This document shows, one piece after another, positions 45,501 to 55,750 of a DNA stretch of 64,000 nucleotides. The notes below the pieces were generated by a model, which was not told the DNA's origin, searched no databases, and saw only the letters and a list, made by a program, of their open reading frames with translations. The stretch covers positions 38,517,214-38,581,213 of the forward strand of contig CM063110.1 in the NCBI GenBank assembly GCA_031841125.1, read 5' to 3'. The translations under genes were made by a program, and so were the position numbers. Positions within the stretch are counted from its first letter, which is position 1. Each line of letters opens with the position of its first letter. The stretch comes from Acanthococcus lagerstroemiae (Eukaryota > Arthropoda > Insecta > Hemiptera > Eriococcidae).

Positions 45501-45780
45501 ACAGAATCGAGTCTATCCTTCACCGCGCGTTTTTAACTTATACCAAACTGACCCATTATTTTCTTTTGTCGAGCCTGAAGCCTCCCACCTGTCCTCTCTG
45601 TGACTCCGAAAACCTACTCACGGTGTCCTACGTACACCTCTCTTGCCCTACTTCCGATCCTCTTCATAACCAACTGAAACTCCTGACCACATCTCTTATG
45701 TCTTCGGTCCCCCATCCTATCTACACTCCTCTTCCTCACTCATCTTAACATCTTACATCTTCTGCAATCTCCTAAATTAT
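45500..45780 (+). pseudogene. Non-LTR retroelement C-terminal fragment (RNase H tail-like)
   Basis: Across two frames the translation has KPPTCPLCDSENLLTVSYVH followed by LSCPT (about 45571-45645), the CPLC...LTV.H....CP pattern at the end of many jockey/I-type ORF2 proteins. No RT is nearby in frame, so it is a 5'-truncated remnant. Confidence 0.55.
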
Positions 45781-46390
45781 ACAGCACATAGCCCCCAGTG
45801 CAGCTAGTGCCAACAGAAAATAATAGTTATGTTTTTTTTTTCTGTCTGCATATTTCCTGAAGAATACTATTCACGCTATTTATCAATACTGTTATGTATT
45901 TTTGTATTATTTACTCAATATGAAGGGCGCAACCAGAGGGAGGAGGGCTATAGTCCCCCAAAAAATTCGAAATCTTTTAAAAATTAATTCATGAAAACGG
46001 GTAGGTACCAAATCAAGTAGGTATCGAATCGAATTTTCACCCCTGCTCAAGTTTCTTTCCCAAATTCTAGCCTCCACCAAACTGCTCAGTATTATTAATC
46101 AAACGGATTGGTAAAATGCAGCACATAACTGGATGCTATTATCATGAGTGAAGGGTTTAAGTGTTGTAAAAATCTTATTATGTCATGAATATTGACTTTT
46201 AAATCTTTTCAGGCGCCTTTTTATCAACTTCCTGAATATTTTCCCCATATTTTTTATGAGGGGCAATGTACCCGTGTACCTCCCGCCCCCTTGAATAATG
46301 AAAACATGAAGGAAGACTGAGTTAAGAAAACATATTTTTCACGTTCTTTTTAAAACTTTCCATGTTTTTCCTTTTTCCCACCGCGTTTTC
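45781..46390. other. Non-coding, repeat debris
   Basis: GGGCGCAACCAGAGGGAGGA at about 45924-45943 looks like a MITE end. No coding sequence recognised. Confidence 0.35.
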
Positions 46391-46399
46391 AAAGCCGCC

Positions 46400-47950
46400 A
46401 AAAGTTCCGCAATTCGGCACATTTCCCACGATATTCCATTCCTGCTAACCAGTGCGGAGTGCAGCAGCACAGAGCTTCCACGTATCATCGCTCACGAATT
46501 ATGAGTTGTGGGGGACGGGGGGCAACTTCATTCCCAGCGACAGTCGAACTTCAACCCTCGAATTTCTCAATCAGCGTTGATAAATTGTGAGTTCGCGACT
46601 CAGCGGTCTTTTACCATTTCTAATGCACGGGGGTGAAGTGGGACAGCGACCGGAATTGAGTAATGAAAATATTTTTGCTTCTCTTAGCGCCGTTAAGTCT
46701 TTGTACCGTCGAAGGTGATTGGCTGAGACAGATTAGCCCGTCGCACATCGGTGTCCGGCTCAGCTGCGTCTGTCAAATCCTTCTTCCGTCTGTTCCAGAG
46801 TATCTAACTCTTTTTCCGTACATTGTACCAGATTTATAAGCCGGAAGTAATCCGATTAGGGTTCGTGCTAGGGCATTTATTTGTTCCGCTGCGGCGTGGG
46901 TCACAATCGGTGCGATTACCCCCTCCCCCAACAAAAAGAGAAAAAATTCACGTGGGTAATTACACGTACACGGGAGGGGAGACAGCAAGTCTTGGAGTAG
47001 TCAGACACGAATATTTCACGCGCGAATTTCCGCAAAAAGGGTTGGTTGGCTAGTTGGTTGGTGCTTGTTCCGCTCGCGGCTTTTATGACGTACAGCCTCT
47101 CCTGCGCATTAATCACAGCCGAGGCTTTAGAAGCATTCACACCCGCACACAGGCTACACAAACACGGCTTTTTGCAAAATGATACGCACGCCGCTGCGGC
47201 AGACGTCAGCGTCACCGCGTCAGTCGGCTGGCGGAAAATCGGCAGCCCGGTCCCCGGCCGGTACGCCATCTTCGACGGGTCTGAATTTCTTATACGCGAG
47301 TTGCGACTCGTGCTACGTAGGTAATACAATTTTTTTGTGCCATTTATCCTGCGTCGCGAACGGGAAGGTGCCCGCTCCATTACCAGGAGAAAAAAAAAGG
47401 AAAGCCGGAGACGGAGGTCGCGCGGCTGATACAGTGTAACCAACTTACCCCGCTGTCCCCTTTGGTGCCCGACGGGACATTTTGAAATACACCCGCGATT
47501 ATAAATGAGAAAGTTAAACACGTGCAATTAACGGTTGACACGAAATGGGTGGGTAGTCGTTACCGGGCGGTAATTAGCGAAGCGAGCGTGCCCGCGTCGC
47601 GTCGCGCCACGCCACGCCGCGTTCCTTCCGCTTTTTGGTTTCCAGACACGGACGCGGCTCTTCTCTCTTACTGTTGCCGGTTTCGACGTCGGCAGTGCTT
47701 CGCATCGACACTGCACAGCGTCGATATATCGACGGCCCTCGTGAAGTCTCTTCTCATACAAAAAGCTAGAACAAACCGAGCCGAACCACGATTGAATATT
47801 GTTGGGTAAATACGCCCGAACCCCGACTGAAATGGTAATTTAGAATGCCCCTTTTGCTGTCTCCGGTCTTGGCGGTTCGGTATATGTTTTCTCGTCGAGC
47901 AGCACTGCCGACGTTTTTCGTTTATTCAGCGTCGAGCCGCCGATATCTAA
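46400..47950. promoter_or_regulatory. CpG-rich, repeat-poor island in the long intron
   Basis: This stretch is clearly richer in G, C and CpG than the surrounding intron (for example CGAGCGTGCCCGCGTCGCGT at about 47583-47602, and a CATCGACACTGC...GTCGATATATCGACGG block at about 47703-47733). It shows none of the repeat families found elsewhere in the window. It contains open frames on both strands (a 203-residue one at 46916-47527, minus) that look like by-products of GC content. It could be an enhancer, an alternative promoter or an unrecognised exon. Confidence 0.35.
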
Positions 47951-47997
47951 TCGAATTTGGTCCACACGGGTGTACCTGTAAGCTGTGAGTACCCCGG

Positions 47998-48400
47998 ATG
48001 ACGCGGGTCCTGGGTACATCCTACCCCTGTTCATCTAGCACTCATAACTGCGAGACCCCTGTATCGCTTTCCCCCTTGTACGACTGTACGAAGCGACCTT
48101 CGTCCAAACGTACACTAGGTCCAGACAGTATCCCTACTTACATATTTAAAGGTAGCGCTGATATATTTATTCGACCTCTTACTTATATTTTCTATTCGAT
48201 AATACGGACTGCAACATTTCCAGCAGGTTGGAAAATATCCAAAATTACCACTATACCGAAAGGTCAAACACAAAACGACAAAAAGAGCTACAGACCCATT
48301 GCCGTATCTCCAATACCGGCCAAAATTTCGAAAATAATAATGAACTAGAAAATCTGTAGTCAAGCTAAGAATCGAATCACAAAATCTCAGTATGAGTTCA
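47998..48400 (+). pseudogene. Jockey-like RT fragment
   Basis: The translation shows LGPDSIPTYIFKGSADIFI, FPAGWKISKITTIPKG and SYRPIAVSPIPAKISKI, which are RT domain blocks 1-2 of jockey-type elements (GPDGIP, WK.S.I.PI.KG, YRPI). It stops at 48346-48348 and continues briefly in another frame. Confidence 0.82.
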
Positions 48401-48690
48401 TGGAAGATACAAAAACTTTTTGAATCATACTGCTTCCAAAAACAACTCGTCCAACACTACAAATCATACCACCGCAACCACCTCATCCAGTACCTTCTCA
48501 TCGATAACATATCCCACCTTATCTCCTTCATAACACACAACAATCTCTCACACCTCATGTAAGTTCACTGTACCCATTACGTTTTAAATAATTTTAAATA
48601 TTAAGACATTAAGATGTACGAGACCATGGCCAATAAGCGTTAAGTGTCTGGCTAAAAAAAAAAAAAAAAAAAGTTGATTATAAAGGCCAG
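48401..48690 (+). mobile_element. Sequence ending in a poly-A tail, probable retroelement 3' end
   Basis: A run of about 19 A at 48654-48672 follows CCAATAAGCG...GTGTCTGGCT. It lies between two parts of a jockey-like RT (before 48400 and after 48695), which suggests a retroposed insertion. The 5' boundary is not fixed. Confidence 0.45.
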
Positions 48691-48694
48691 CAAT

Positions 48695-49020
48695 CAGCAA
48701 TCTGCCACGTTTTTCTTCCTCTCAGGGGTCCCTCAGGGTTCTAATCTTGTATCTCTTTTATTCCTACTAATCATTTTAATGATATTTCCATAGGAAACCA
48801 ACACAAATGATCCCACCGGCTGCATGATGCCAAGGATCGTCAAGCAATTTACTACTCCCTTTTCGCAACAAGAAGATTTTGTTGTCTTTGTTTGCCAACA
48901 CACAATTAGAAAAATATAATGTCCTCCTGTATCTCAGATTTCGACTTCTTTGATTCAAGTATCGGAGGCTCTGCAACAACTCTCTTTATTTCCTATAACC
49001 TTCCAACCTCACTGATCGAA
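48695..49020 (+). pseudogene. Jockey-like RT fragment, later blocks
   Basis: LSGVPQGSNLVSLLFLLII (about 48720-48776) is the jockey SGVPQGS RT block. Downstream, KIVKQF-type residues correspond to the segment after the catalytic aspartates, which are themselves lost (the expected F/YADD region is degraded). Probably the same copy as 47998-48400. Confidence 0.7.
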
Positions 49021-49185
49021 TAGTCAGGAACGAACAGACAGGGGGGCTTCCCCCTGTAGAAAATTTTTTACTCAGCAGTTGGGAAAATGTACCATTTCAG
49101 TCAGGCGGGGTTGGGAAATTTCGGTAGAGCTGGAAAAATCCAACAAGTCAGAGGTTTGTTTTTTTGCTTTGATACTTGGAACTTT

Positions 49186-49679
49186 GAGGTCATTCATTAA
49201 TTACGTAAGGACGATTTTGGCCATTTTTGACCTCCCTACCCCTATGTAAGGACACATAAGATTAATTGAATACCCTCTCCCTTCCCACGTAAGATTTTTT
49301 AATGAATTTTCCAGAAAAGCTTATATACATTAGCGAAGAGAGAATCAATTTCTAATCGTAATACTGTAAAAACTTCTTTTTTTTTTGGAGGGGGGGGGGT
49401 ATCTAGTTGAAGTGGAAAACCTGTCACTATGGAAATTTTTGAAGTGGTCCGTTGAGTTTCCGCTATAGACAGGTTTCAATGTACGTCTATTTACTCATCT
49501 TTAGCGGGGCTGGCATGTAAAAAATGTGTCGCGTAAGTGGTGGCTACGTTCAGACTTATGTGTAATAAAATATTACGAAAGAATGGCTTTTACCCCCCCC
49601 CCCCCCACAAGTGAGGTCATGCACCGATTTTTTATCTCCCCTCCCCTCAGGGCTCTTACGCAAATAATGAACGACCCCT
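49186..49679. mobile_element. TIR element, ~495 bp, upstream of the main exon
   Basis: Left AGGTCATTCATTAATTACGT then AAGG; right in reverse complement GGGGTCGTTCATTATTTGCG then TAAG. C-runs and CCTCCC words lie just inside both ends. It sits about 330 bp before the splice acceptor at 50010. Confidence 0.65.
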
Positions 49680-50010
49680 TCCACCCCCACCCCCCGGAAA
49701 ACTCTTCGGTACATCCCTGCGAATAGTATTAGTATCACCAGATAATAGCCGATCATCATCCACTATTCTTCCAGTAATCAACTGTCGATACGGCCCAATA
49801 TTCGAGCCCGTATTCAAGCTCCAGTATGTACAAGTGTCGGTGACCCCGTTACAAATGCTCCACAAACGATTAAGCATAACCACGCCGAGCGTACCGTAAT
49901 CCAAAAACAGAAGTATCGGCCATGTCCTGCTTGAATCTCACCCAACGAGGACCTCTGCCCTGACACCACAAATGCGTCGCATTCTAACCGCCGTTCGTTT
50001 TTCGTTCCAG

Positions 50011-51444
50011 GAGCTGGAGATATCACGCGATGGCGTCACCCGACTCCCGGAGTTCACCAGTTCGTTGCTGATAAAAGACTGTACCAGCGTGCGAATTAAA
50101 TCGAAATCGTTTGAAGCGCTGAAAAGCCTCTCGCGCATCAATCTAGTAAGCATTGGAAACGTGACCTTGGAGGAGCACTCGTTCAGCTGGAATGACAGCA
50201 CCATCTACGAGACGTACACCAACAATGGTATCGAAATTAAAGTGGAAAACTCGACCGTGTCCAATCTGCCCACTTACGTTTTCCGCGGCCGCATCGATGA
50301 GATCACCTTCAGCGGCGTGCGTTTCGAAACGGTGCGCTCGTACGCGTTCACCAGTCTGGCCGGCACCAAGGTCATCCTATTCGTCAACTGCGAATTCCTG
50401 CTAGTCGAGAACCAAGCGTTCAAGAAGTTCATCGTCGACGACGTCTTCAGCATCGTCGGCGGTCACTTCGCCAGCACGTTGCCCAGCCGCACCATCATGG
50501 ACGTGACGGTGCGCAACGAGTTCAAAATCAAGGGCGTCACCTTCGACCGCATCCGTAGCTCTGCCTTCCGGATACGTGGGCCCGAGAAGTTCCGGCTGCA
50601 AAACTGCTACGTGTCGCACATGGAGGGCGAAGCGTTCGTGGTGCACACGCGGGGTCCGGTCTTCGTCGACGACAACGTCTTCCGTACGATGGAGACGGGC
50701 GCGCTGGTCGGCTTCCACGTCGAGAAACACGAGCTCGACATGACCGGCCACCAGGAGTTCGTCTTCAAGAACAACACCATCGCCGAGACGAAGCACGCCT
50801 CGCTGCTGTTCAACATCAACAGCTTCACGCCGCAACTCGATTGGATCTACCTGAACACGCGATGCGACTGCAGGTCGCTGCCCAAATGGCTGTCCGACCT
50901 GATCGTCTACTCGCACCGCTACCCGCAGGAGAAGATCACGCCGGACATCAGGCTGGACGAGATCCTCTCGTGCCGCAACTCGGAGCACCAGTACATGCGG
51001 CTGAAAGACTATTCGCGCGATTACTGCGGCGAGCGCGCGCAGCCGCTGCAGATGGTCGCCATGGTCAGCGTGATCGCGGTGCTCGTCTTACTGGCCTTCC
51101 TGCTCCTCTGCTGGCTGTGGTCCAGGCACAAGAAGGTCCAATGGATCGGCGTGCCGACCTCGTTGCCGGCTCACGAGCCGGCCGAGACGAACGCGGTCGA
51201 CGATCCGCCGTCGCCGTGCTACGAGGAGCCGTCGACCAGCCGGCGCTCGATGGCGGGCGACGGGAAGCGGCTGAAGGACACCGAGCTGCATGTGATCGTC
51301 GAGTGCACCGAGCCGGTTCTGTACGCAAATCCGTTCCGGGAGCGCACGCAGATCTACTCGAACCGGTGCATCGAGCTGGGCCGCGAGTACGCCAACCGCA
51401 GAATGGTCACCAATCGACACCAGCTGCTGACCAGCGATTTGTGA
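50011..51444 (+). CDS. Main exon of LRR-like type I membrane protein: ectodomain, TM helix, cytoplasmic tail
   Basis: The acceptor CGTTCCAG precedes 50011, and 477 codons run to a TGA at 51442-51444. With exon 1 the product is about 536 residues. Residues about 60-340 form repeated short beta-strand-like units (FKIKGVTFDRIRSSAF, FRLQNCYVSHMEGEAF and VFVDDNVFRTMETGAL are three consecutive ones), an LRR-like or beta-solenoid fold. Cysteines at 344, 346, 380 and 398 with WL between them match an LRR C-terminal cap. Residues about 407-429 (VAMVSVIAVLVLLAFLLLCW) are a transmembrane helix followed by a basic stop (RHKK). The tail of about 107 residues has a PPSPCYEEPSTS stretch and ends LLTSDL. NxT/S sites suggest glycosylation. 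Third codon positions are GC-rich, unlike the flanks. It is probably an adhesion or signalling surface protein. Ligand and orthologue name are unknown to me. Confidence 0.88.
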   Translation, partial: ELEISRDGVTRLPEFTSSLLIKDCTSVRIKSKSFEALKSLSRINLVSIGNVTLEEHSFSWNDSTIYETYTNNGIEIKVENSTVSNLPTYVFRGRIDEITFSGVRFETVRSYAFTSLAGTKVILFVNCEFLLVENQAFKKFIVDDVFSIVGGHFASTLPSRTIMDVTVRNEFKIKGVTFDRIRSSAFRIRGPEKFRLQNCYVSHMEGEAFVVHTRGPVFVDDNVFRTMETGALVGFHVEKHELDMTGHQEFVFKNNTIAETKHASLLFNINSFTPQLDWIYLNTRCDCRSLPKWLSDLIVYSHRYPQEKITPDIRLDEILSCRNSEHQYMRLKDYSRDYCGERAQPLQMVAMVSVIAVLVLLAFLLLCWLWSRHKKVQWIGVPTSLPAHEPAETNAVDDPPSPCYEEPSTSRRSMAGDGKRLKDTELHVIVECTEPVLYANPFRERTQIYSNRCIELGREYANRRMVTNRHQLLTSDL

Positions 51445-52842
51445 AAAGCCTTGCGAGTTCGTCGCTTTCGGTTGTCCGAATCGAAGATACCTTTTTCGCC
51501 ACTATCTCGTCATCGCGTATTACTTTATTTTTCGTTGTTCTTTTTTCATTTTTGCTTTATTTTCCTCGTGTAAGAAAACCGCGCCAAACGATCGTCGCTT
51601 TAGATTTTACAAACATACGTAGTCATTTAAAATTAGGACCGCTTATTTTGATTACACTTTTGTTTTTCGTTTTTATTTTTATTTTTGTTGTTTTTTTTCT
51701 CTTTCTCTCCTCTTTTTTTTTTTGTTATGTAACGAAATTACAACGTTCTATCGATGGTGTACCGTTTATTTGCGGTTTCCAGGGTGGATTTTGGAAGCCG
51801 CAAATTTACAAGGGGTCGAGTAAACGTGATTACGGCGGATGGACATCAACCGGAGCGCGCTGTAGTTCGCGAGAGGTGATAATTCAATAGCACGACTGCC
51901 TGGCAGCGGAAAGAGGAAGAACGAAACAGTAAATCAACCGGGGAATTTATGACGTGGATTAATTCGCGCCGCATTATTGTATCAGCACCGAGGTGACAGA
52001 GGGTAAGGCCGAGCAGAAGAAACGAACGGCTCGAGGGTGGTGCACGACCGAAACACTGATGTCATCTTTGGGCTGAATCGGTCAACTTCTGATGCCTGTA
52101 GGGGAGAGTTGGCTAAAACGAGTTGGCTAGGTAAAATGAAGTCAGCGATTCCAGTCAAACAGGTAACGTCATCTATCGGATGATCATCACGAAAGAGCAA
52201 ATCTTTATGCACTATCACCAGGAAAAATGTGCGCATTTAATATGCATTTATTTGTGTGAAATTTGCATTTATATTCCCATAGACAGTAGACCATGCAATA
52301 ATATTTGCAATTAAAATGGCAGCAATATGGGTATTATCTTAAAGATCTTTAAAAATTGCGTTGAAGTTTGTCACCCTGTTATAAAATCATCAGCATTAAT
52401 GAAAATGATGACAATGAACACCAATATAAGCACATCCCTTAAACACTCCATGATCGCACCGCAGAGACGCCGGAAGGAATCATCTTAAACTTCAGACGAC
52501 AGACCTTTTTTTTTTCTATCTCTTTTCTGTTGGAAATCCAATTCTAATCGGAATTTCAGAACAATCTTGTTTCTTGGAGTATCAGACCATCATAAAATGC
52601 GTTCCGTCTTGAACAGGAGCGAGGAGTCCACCAACGTTTCACTTTGTAAAGAAAAGATATCGGACAAAATATCGAAATTTGTTTTTGGCCTCGCTAAATT
52701 CGAACATTCTATCAGGTGGAGATGTTTGATTCACCCCCGACTTAGGCTCCAAAATGAAAATTGTACACTTCAAAGAGGCGGCAGTGACTCGACTTTAAAA
52801 TATTGAAATAAACGTGTTTTGGATTGTTTATTTCGGTAGTTG
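51445..52842 (+). other. Probable 3' UTR and flank
   Basis: T-rich sequence (long T runs at about 51686-51722) follows the stop. The first canonical AATAAA found is at 52807-52812, just before the MITE at 52843, and is a candidate poly-A signal. Frames here, including the 349-residue + frame starting at 50841, are out-of-frame shadows or low complexity. Confidence 0.4.
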
Positions 52843-53180
52843 TAGTAGCGTAGCCAGGATTTTCCCGAAAAGGGGTGGGGGTGGGTGACAAAGAAAGATT
52901 TTCAATGGAGAAAAAGTCGAAAATTGAGGTATTTTTAAAAAATCGCCGATATTAGAGAACTTACAAACACTACGGACGTAAAAGACAGATATTGTTAAAA
53001 TACATCGTTAAATAAAAATTACCAGAGAACTATTTCCTAAAAATGAAGATAAAATTACTGCTCGAGCGAAAATTTTTCGAAAAAATGTGTTTTAAAGGCG
53101 AATAATGGCTCAGTTGTGCATATCTCACATTCAGTTTCAGGGGACTGGGGGGAGGCATTCGCCCCCTGGCATTGCCACTG
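52843..53180. mobile_element. hAT-type MITE, 338 bp (family A), with 62-bp insertion
   Basis: Left TAGTAGCGTAGCCAGGAT and right ...GCATTGCCACTG. The duplication is GGTAGTTG (52835-52842) and GATAGTTG (53181-53188). The interior aligns with 22760-23033 except for an extra segment at 52962-53023, bounded on both sides by AGAGAACT (52954-52961 and 53024-53031). Confidence 0.83.
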
Positions 53181-53574
53181 GATAGTTGCCACACATTTTT
53201 GATAAGATCCGGATTTCAGCCCCCAACATGTCCAAAAATGAAATTTCACGTTTGAGAGGAGGCAAAACCGACTTGACGTGAAGTGACGAAGGATCAAAAT
53301 GGAGGGGCTTATGGACCATTTTGTTCGAATATCCCATCAGATTTTGCATTTAGGCGCATGAAGCCTGAATTTCTCTATGAAAAATTATTATTAATTTTGC
53401 TTTCACGTTATTTTCATACACATCGACGGGAAACCAATGTCGAATGGAATACGAATCTATTGGAGATGGGTAAAATTAACTCGACCTCAAGAATTGAGGA
53501 AACAACATATCAAAATTCAAGACCTCGGTCACTAATTTCAAATGTTCTTGTCATCGGCGTAGGAAGGCTCAGAT

Positions 53575-53767
53575 TTGAGTGGGTGGAAGGGGTACACAAG
53601 TGGCGAATCAAAGTCAAAGCATCTAAATCAGTACATGTAACATTCATCAATAACAAGAGCACCCCATCACAGGTTTGGCTGAAAAACATAGTGATACTAG
53701 TTGAAGTCACAGCAAGAATTGGTCTCTACTTGGACAGAAAATTAAATTGGGCTCACCATATCGCCAA
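53575..53767 (+). pseudogene. Jockey ORF2 fragment, left of the insertion
   Basis: EGVHKWRIKVKASKSVHVTF, then VWLKNIVI and LYLDRKLNWAHHIAN, are typical of the region downstream of the RT catalytic core in jockey-type elements. The coding sequence is cut at 53767 by the composite element and resumes at about 56373. Confidence 0.82.
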
Positions 53768-53937
53768 CAGAGTTAGGCATATTTCATTCGAGTAAATGAG
53801 TAACGAGTGATGAGTGAATTAATCGTTACTCGTGACCAAGAGTAATGATTAACACTCATTACTCGTAGGTATGAGTGACGAGTGAATTACTCATCACTCT
53901 TAATAATCGTTACTCATTACTCATAGATTAAATTCCG

Positions 53938-54170
53938 ATCGCCATGAAATTTTGGGAAGTTGTTCAGTACACTTCCGCGAGGGTTTCCGAGGAAAGGAGG
54001 TAACAGGGAGAGAGGGTGGGGTGGGGCAGGGTATTTTATCAATTTTTTAATTGCAACAACGATGAAACTTTGAAAAGGTTTTGAGTACACTCCCATAAAG
54101 GTTTCTGGGGGTGGAGGATTTTTCATCAACTTTTTCATCGGAGCAACGAGCGACGGGACAGGTTATAGTA
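53938..54170. repeat. ~120-bp direct repeat, two copies
   Basis: ATGAAATTTTGGGAAGTTGT...GTACACTTCCGCGAGGGTTTC is repeated in diverged form as ATGAAACTTTGAAAAGGTTT...GTACACTCCCATAAAGGTTTC about 117 bp later. Each copy is followed by a G-rich stretch and ATCAA(T/C)TTTTT. Confidence 0.7.
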
Positions 54171-54172
54171 CT

Positions 54173-54426
54173 CAGGGCCGGATTTAGAGCGGGGCCCACG
54201 GGGCCTAGGGCTCGGTCCTCAACAAATTAGTCATAAAAGTGTCGTTATTACAAATATAATAATATGTTGTTCATACTTTATGAGTACTTCGAATTATTTT
54301 TACTCGTAATTTTGAACTTCTGCAGTTTTTTTTTTTGGGGGGGGGGAGAAGGAGAGGTTTCTTGACATTCTAGGGCCTCCACATCTTTCTGGGTCTCAGG
54401 GCCACAAAATATTAAATCCGGCCTTG
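54173..54426. mobile_element. Nested hAT-type MITE, 254 bp
   Basis: Ends CAGGGCCGGATTTA and, in reverse complement, CAAGGCCGGATTTA. The perfect 8-bp duplication is ATAGTACT (54165-54172 and 54427-54434). Confidence 0.92.
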
Positions 54427-54451
54427 ATAGTACTTAATACAAGAGTGAAAC

Positions 54452-54707
54452 CAGAGGCGGAAATAGAAGAAGGCTAGAGTGGGGTTAACCCCCCGGATTT
54501 TAAAATTAGCCCCCTTAATTTTATTTTTTAAATTAATCTTAATACAGAAGACGACTTTTTTTATACAAAGAAAGTATTACAAAAAAATCTATTTTTTTTA
54601 TTTATTTTTTTTTGGGGGGGGGGCTATGATTTTAGGGTTTTTTATAAAGCTATTTTAGGGGCAAGGGCTCCAGTCCCTCCAAAGTTGTCGCTCTATTTCC
54701 GCCCCTG
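54452..54707. mobile_element. Nested hAT-type MITE, 256 bp
   Basis: Ends CAGAGGCGGAAATAGA and, in reverse complement, CAGGGGCGGAAATAGA. The flanks GTGAAAC (54445-54451) and GTGAGAC (54708-54714) form an imperfect duplication. It carries an internal poly-T/poly-G tract at about 54590-54622. Confidence 0.82.
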
Positions 54708-54838
54708 GTGAGACATGTAACAAATGCTCTGTGTTATCATAGGCCTAGAGAGTAGAGCGTATCATTGATCAGTGCTGTATCTTGTGTACATATCGTCGCC
54801 TCGGTTTAAATAGCACGGAAGTCGACTTTTATTAAAAT

Positions 54839-55060
54839 TTGGTGTTTAAGTGGCTTCCAAAAAATAAAAAAATCAAGGAATTTAAATTTAAAATCCTTAA
54901 GTCGAAAGTGCACTTTACCACTCCTAGCAGTAAAATAAAGAATCTCGGAAGTCATTCATCCAAATTTTCTATTCCATTTTTTGTGTTTTCTAATTGTGCA
55001 TTTTTGGACTTACGTGGCATTTAAACCGAGGCGACGATATGTAGTCACAGTCCAGAGAAG
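54839..55060. other. Interior of the composite element, partly palindromic
   Basis: ATCGTCGCCTCGGTTTAAAT (about 54793-54812) and ATTTAAACCGAGGCGACGAT (about 55019-55038) are exact inverted copies of 20 bp, which suggests another small TIR element spanning about 54793-55038. Confidence 0.65.
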
Positions 55061-55750
55061 TCGCTAATTTCAAATATTGCATCAGATTTTTGATCCGGCA
55101 CTGATTGTGCCTGAAAATCCAAATTTTTGACCTAAAATGGGCAAAACTGATTTTCTTTAAAAATCGAACAAAGTATCGAAACAGAAGTTTTTTGGATCAC
55201 TGATTTAGAATAACTCATCAGATTTCTTGCTCCACTCCGGTTTGAATCGTAAATTCTAATTTTACCCTTTTAGGGTCCGAATTTGACTTGGCTTCAAAAA
55301 TCGAGGAACATATCGAAGTAGGGTGTTTTGGGCCGTTGATCTCGAAAAATGGTACCCATTCGATTTTTTATTTAGCTTTCATTTTAGTTCCAAATTCTAA
55401 TATTGCCCTTCAAAATGTGTGAAATTAACTTCCTTTGAAAAATTGAACAAAGTATCGAAACAGGGGTATTTATCTTTTTACTTAGCATCGATTTGGATTT
55501 CAGAATTCAAATTTTATCATTTAAGCAACCTTAATTGACTTGTCTTAGAAATTTGAACAAAATATCAAATTGGAGAAATCTTGGGGTGCTGATTTTGATA
55601 TTTATTTGATTTTTCATGTTGAGTTGTTTGTACTATTTCCTCTTCACCTTGATGTTGACGCTTTGCCCGATTTTCAAATGTAAGTAAATTTCAACCCTTC
55701 GATGGGTAACATGTCGAATTTGGAACCCAAATAATCGTGATTATATCGGA
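55060..55750. repeat. ~140-bp satellite array, orientation 2
   Basis: The anchor TATCGA recurs at 55174, 55311, 55453 and (as TATCAA) 55563, spacing 137, 142 and 110. Shared words are TTCTAATTTTACCCTT, GACTTG(G/T)CTT and TCGAACAAAGTATCG. The units correspond to the reverse complement of the array at 32.3-33.2 kb. Confidence 0.8.

Larger units (their letters stand above)
27373..50010 (+). other. Inferred intron, about 22.6 kb
   Basis: It begins GTAAGC and ends CGTTTTTCGTTCCAG, with a pyrimidine-rich tract before AG at 50009-50010. Both junctions are phase 0. It contains the mobile elements, satellites and dead retrotransposons listed between 28.2 and 49.7 kb. An additional in-phase exon inside it cannot be excluded, but none was recognised. 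Confidence 0.65.

Noticed and set aside
46916..47527. 203-residue open frame on the minus strand
   Set aside because: No domain, low-complexity basic stretches, overlaps other frames on both strands; it follows from local GC content.
50401..50988. 195-residue minus-strand frame
   Set aside because: Antisense shadow of the GC-rich main exon, rich in Arg/Val/Asp as expected from reading the opposite strand.
50841..51890. 349-residue plus-strand frame
   Set aside because: Out-of-frame reading of the main exon followed by T-rich 3' UTR; Ala/Arg/Gly composition only.
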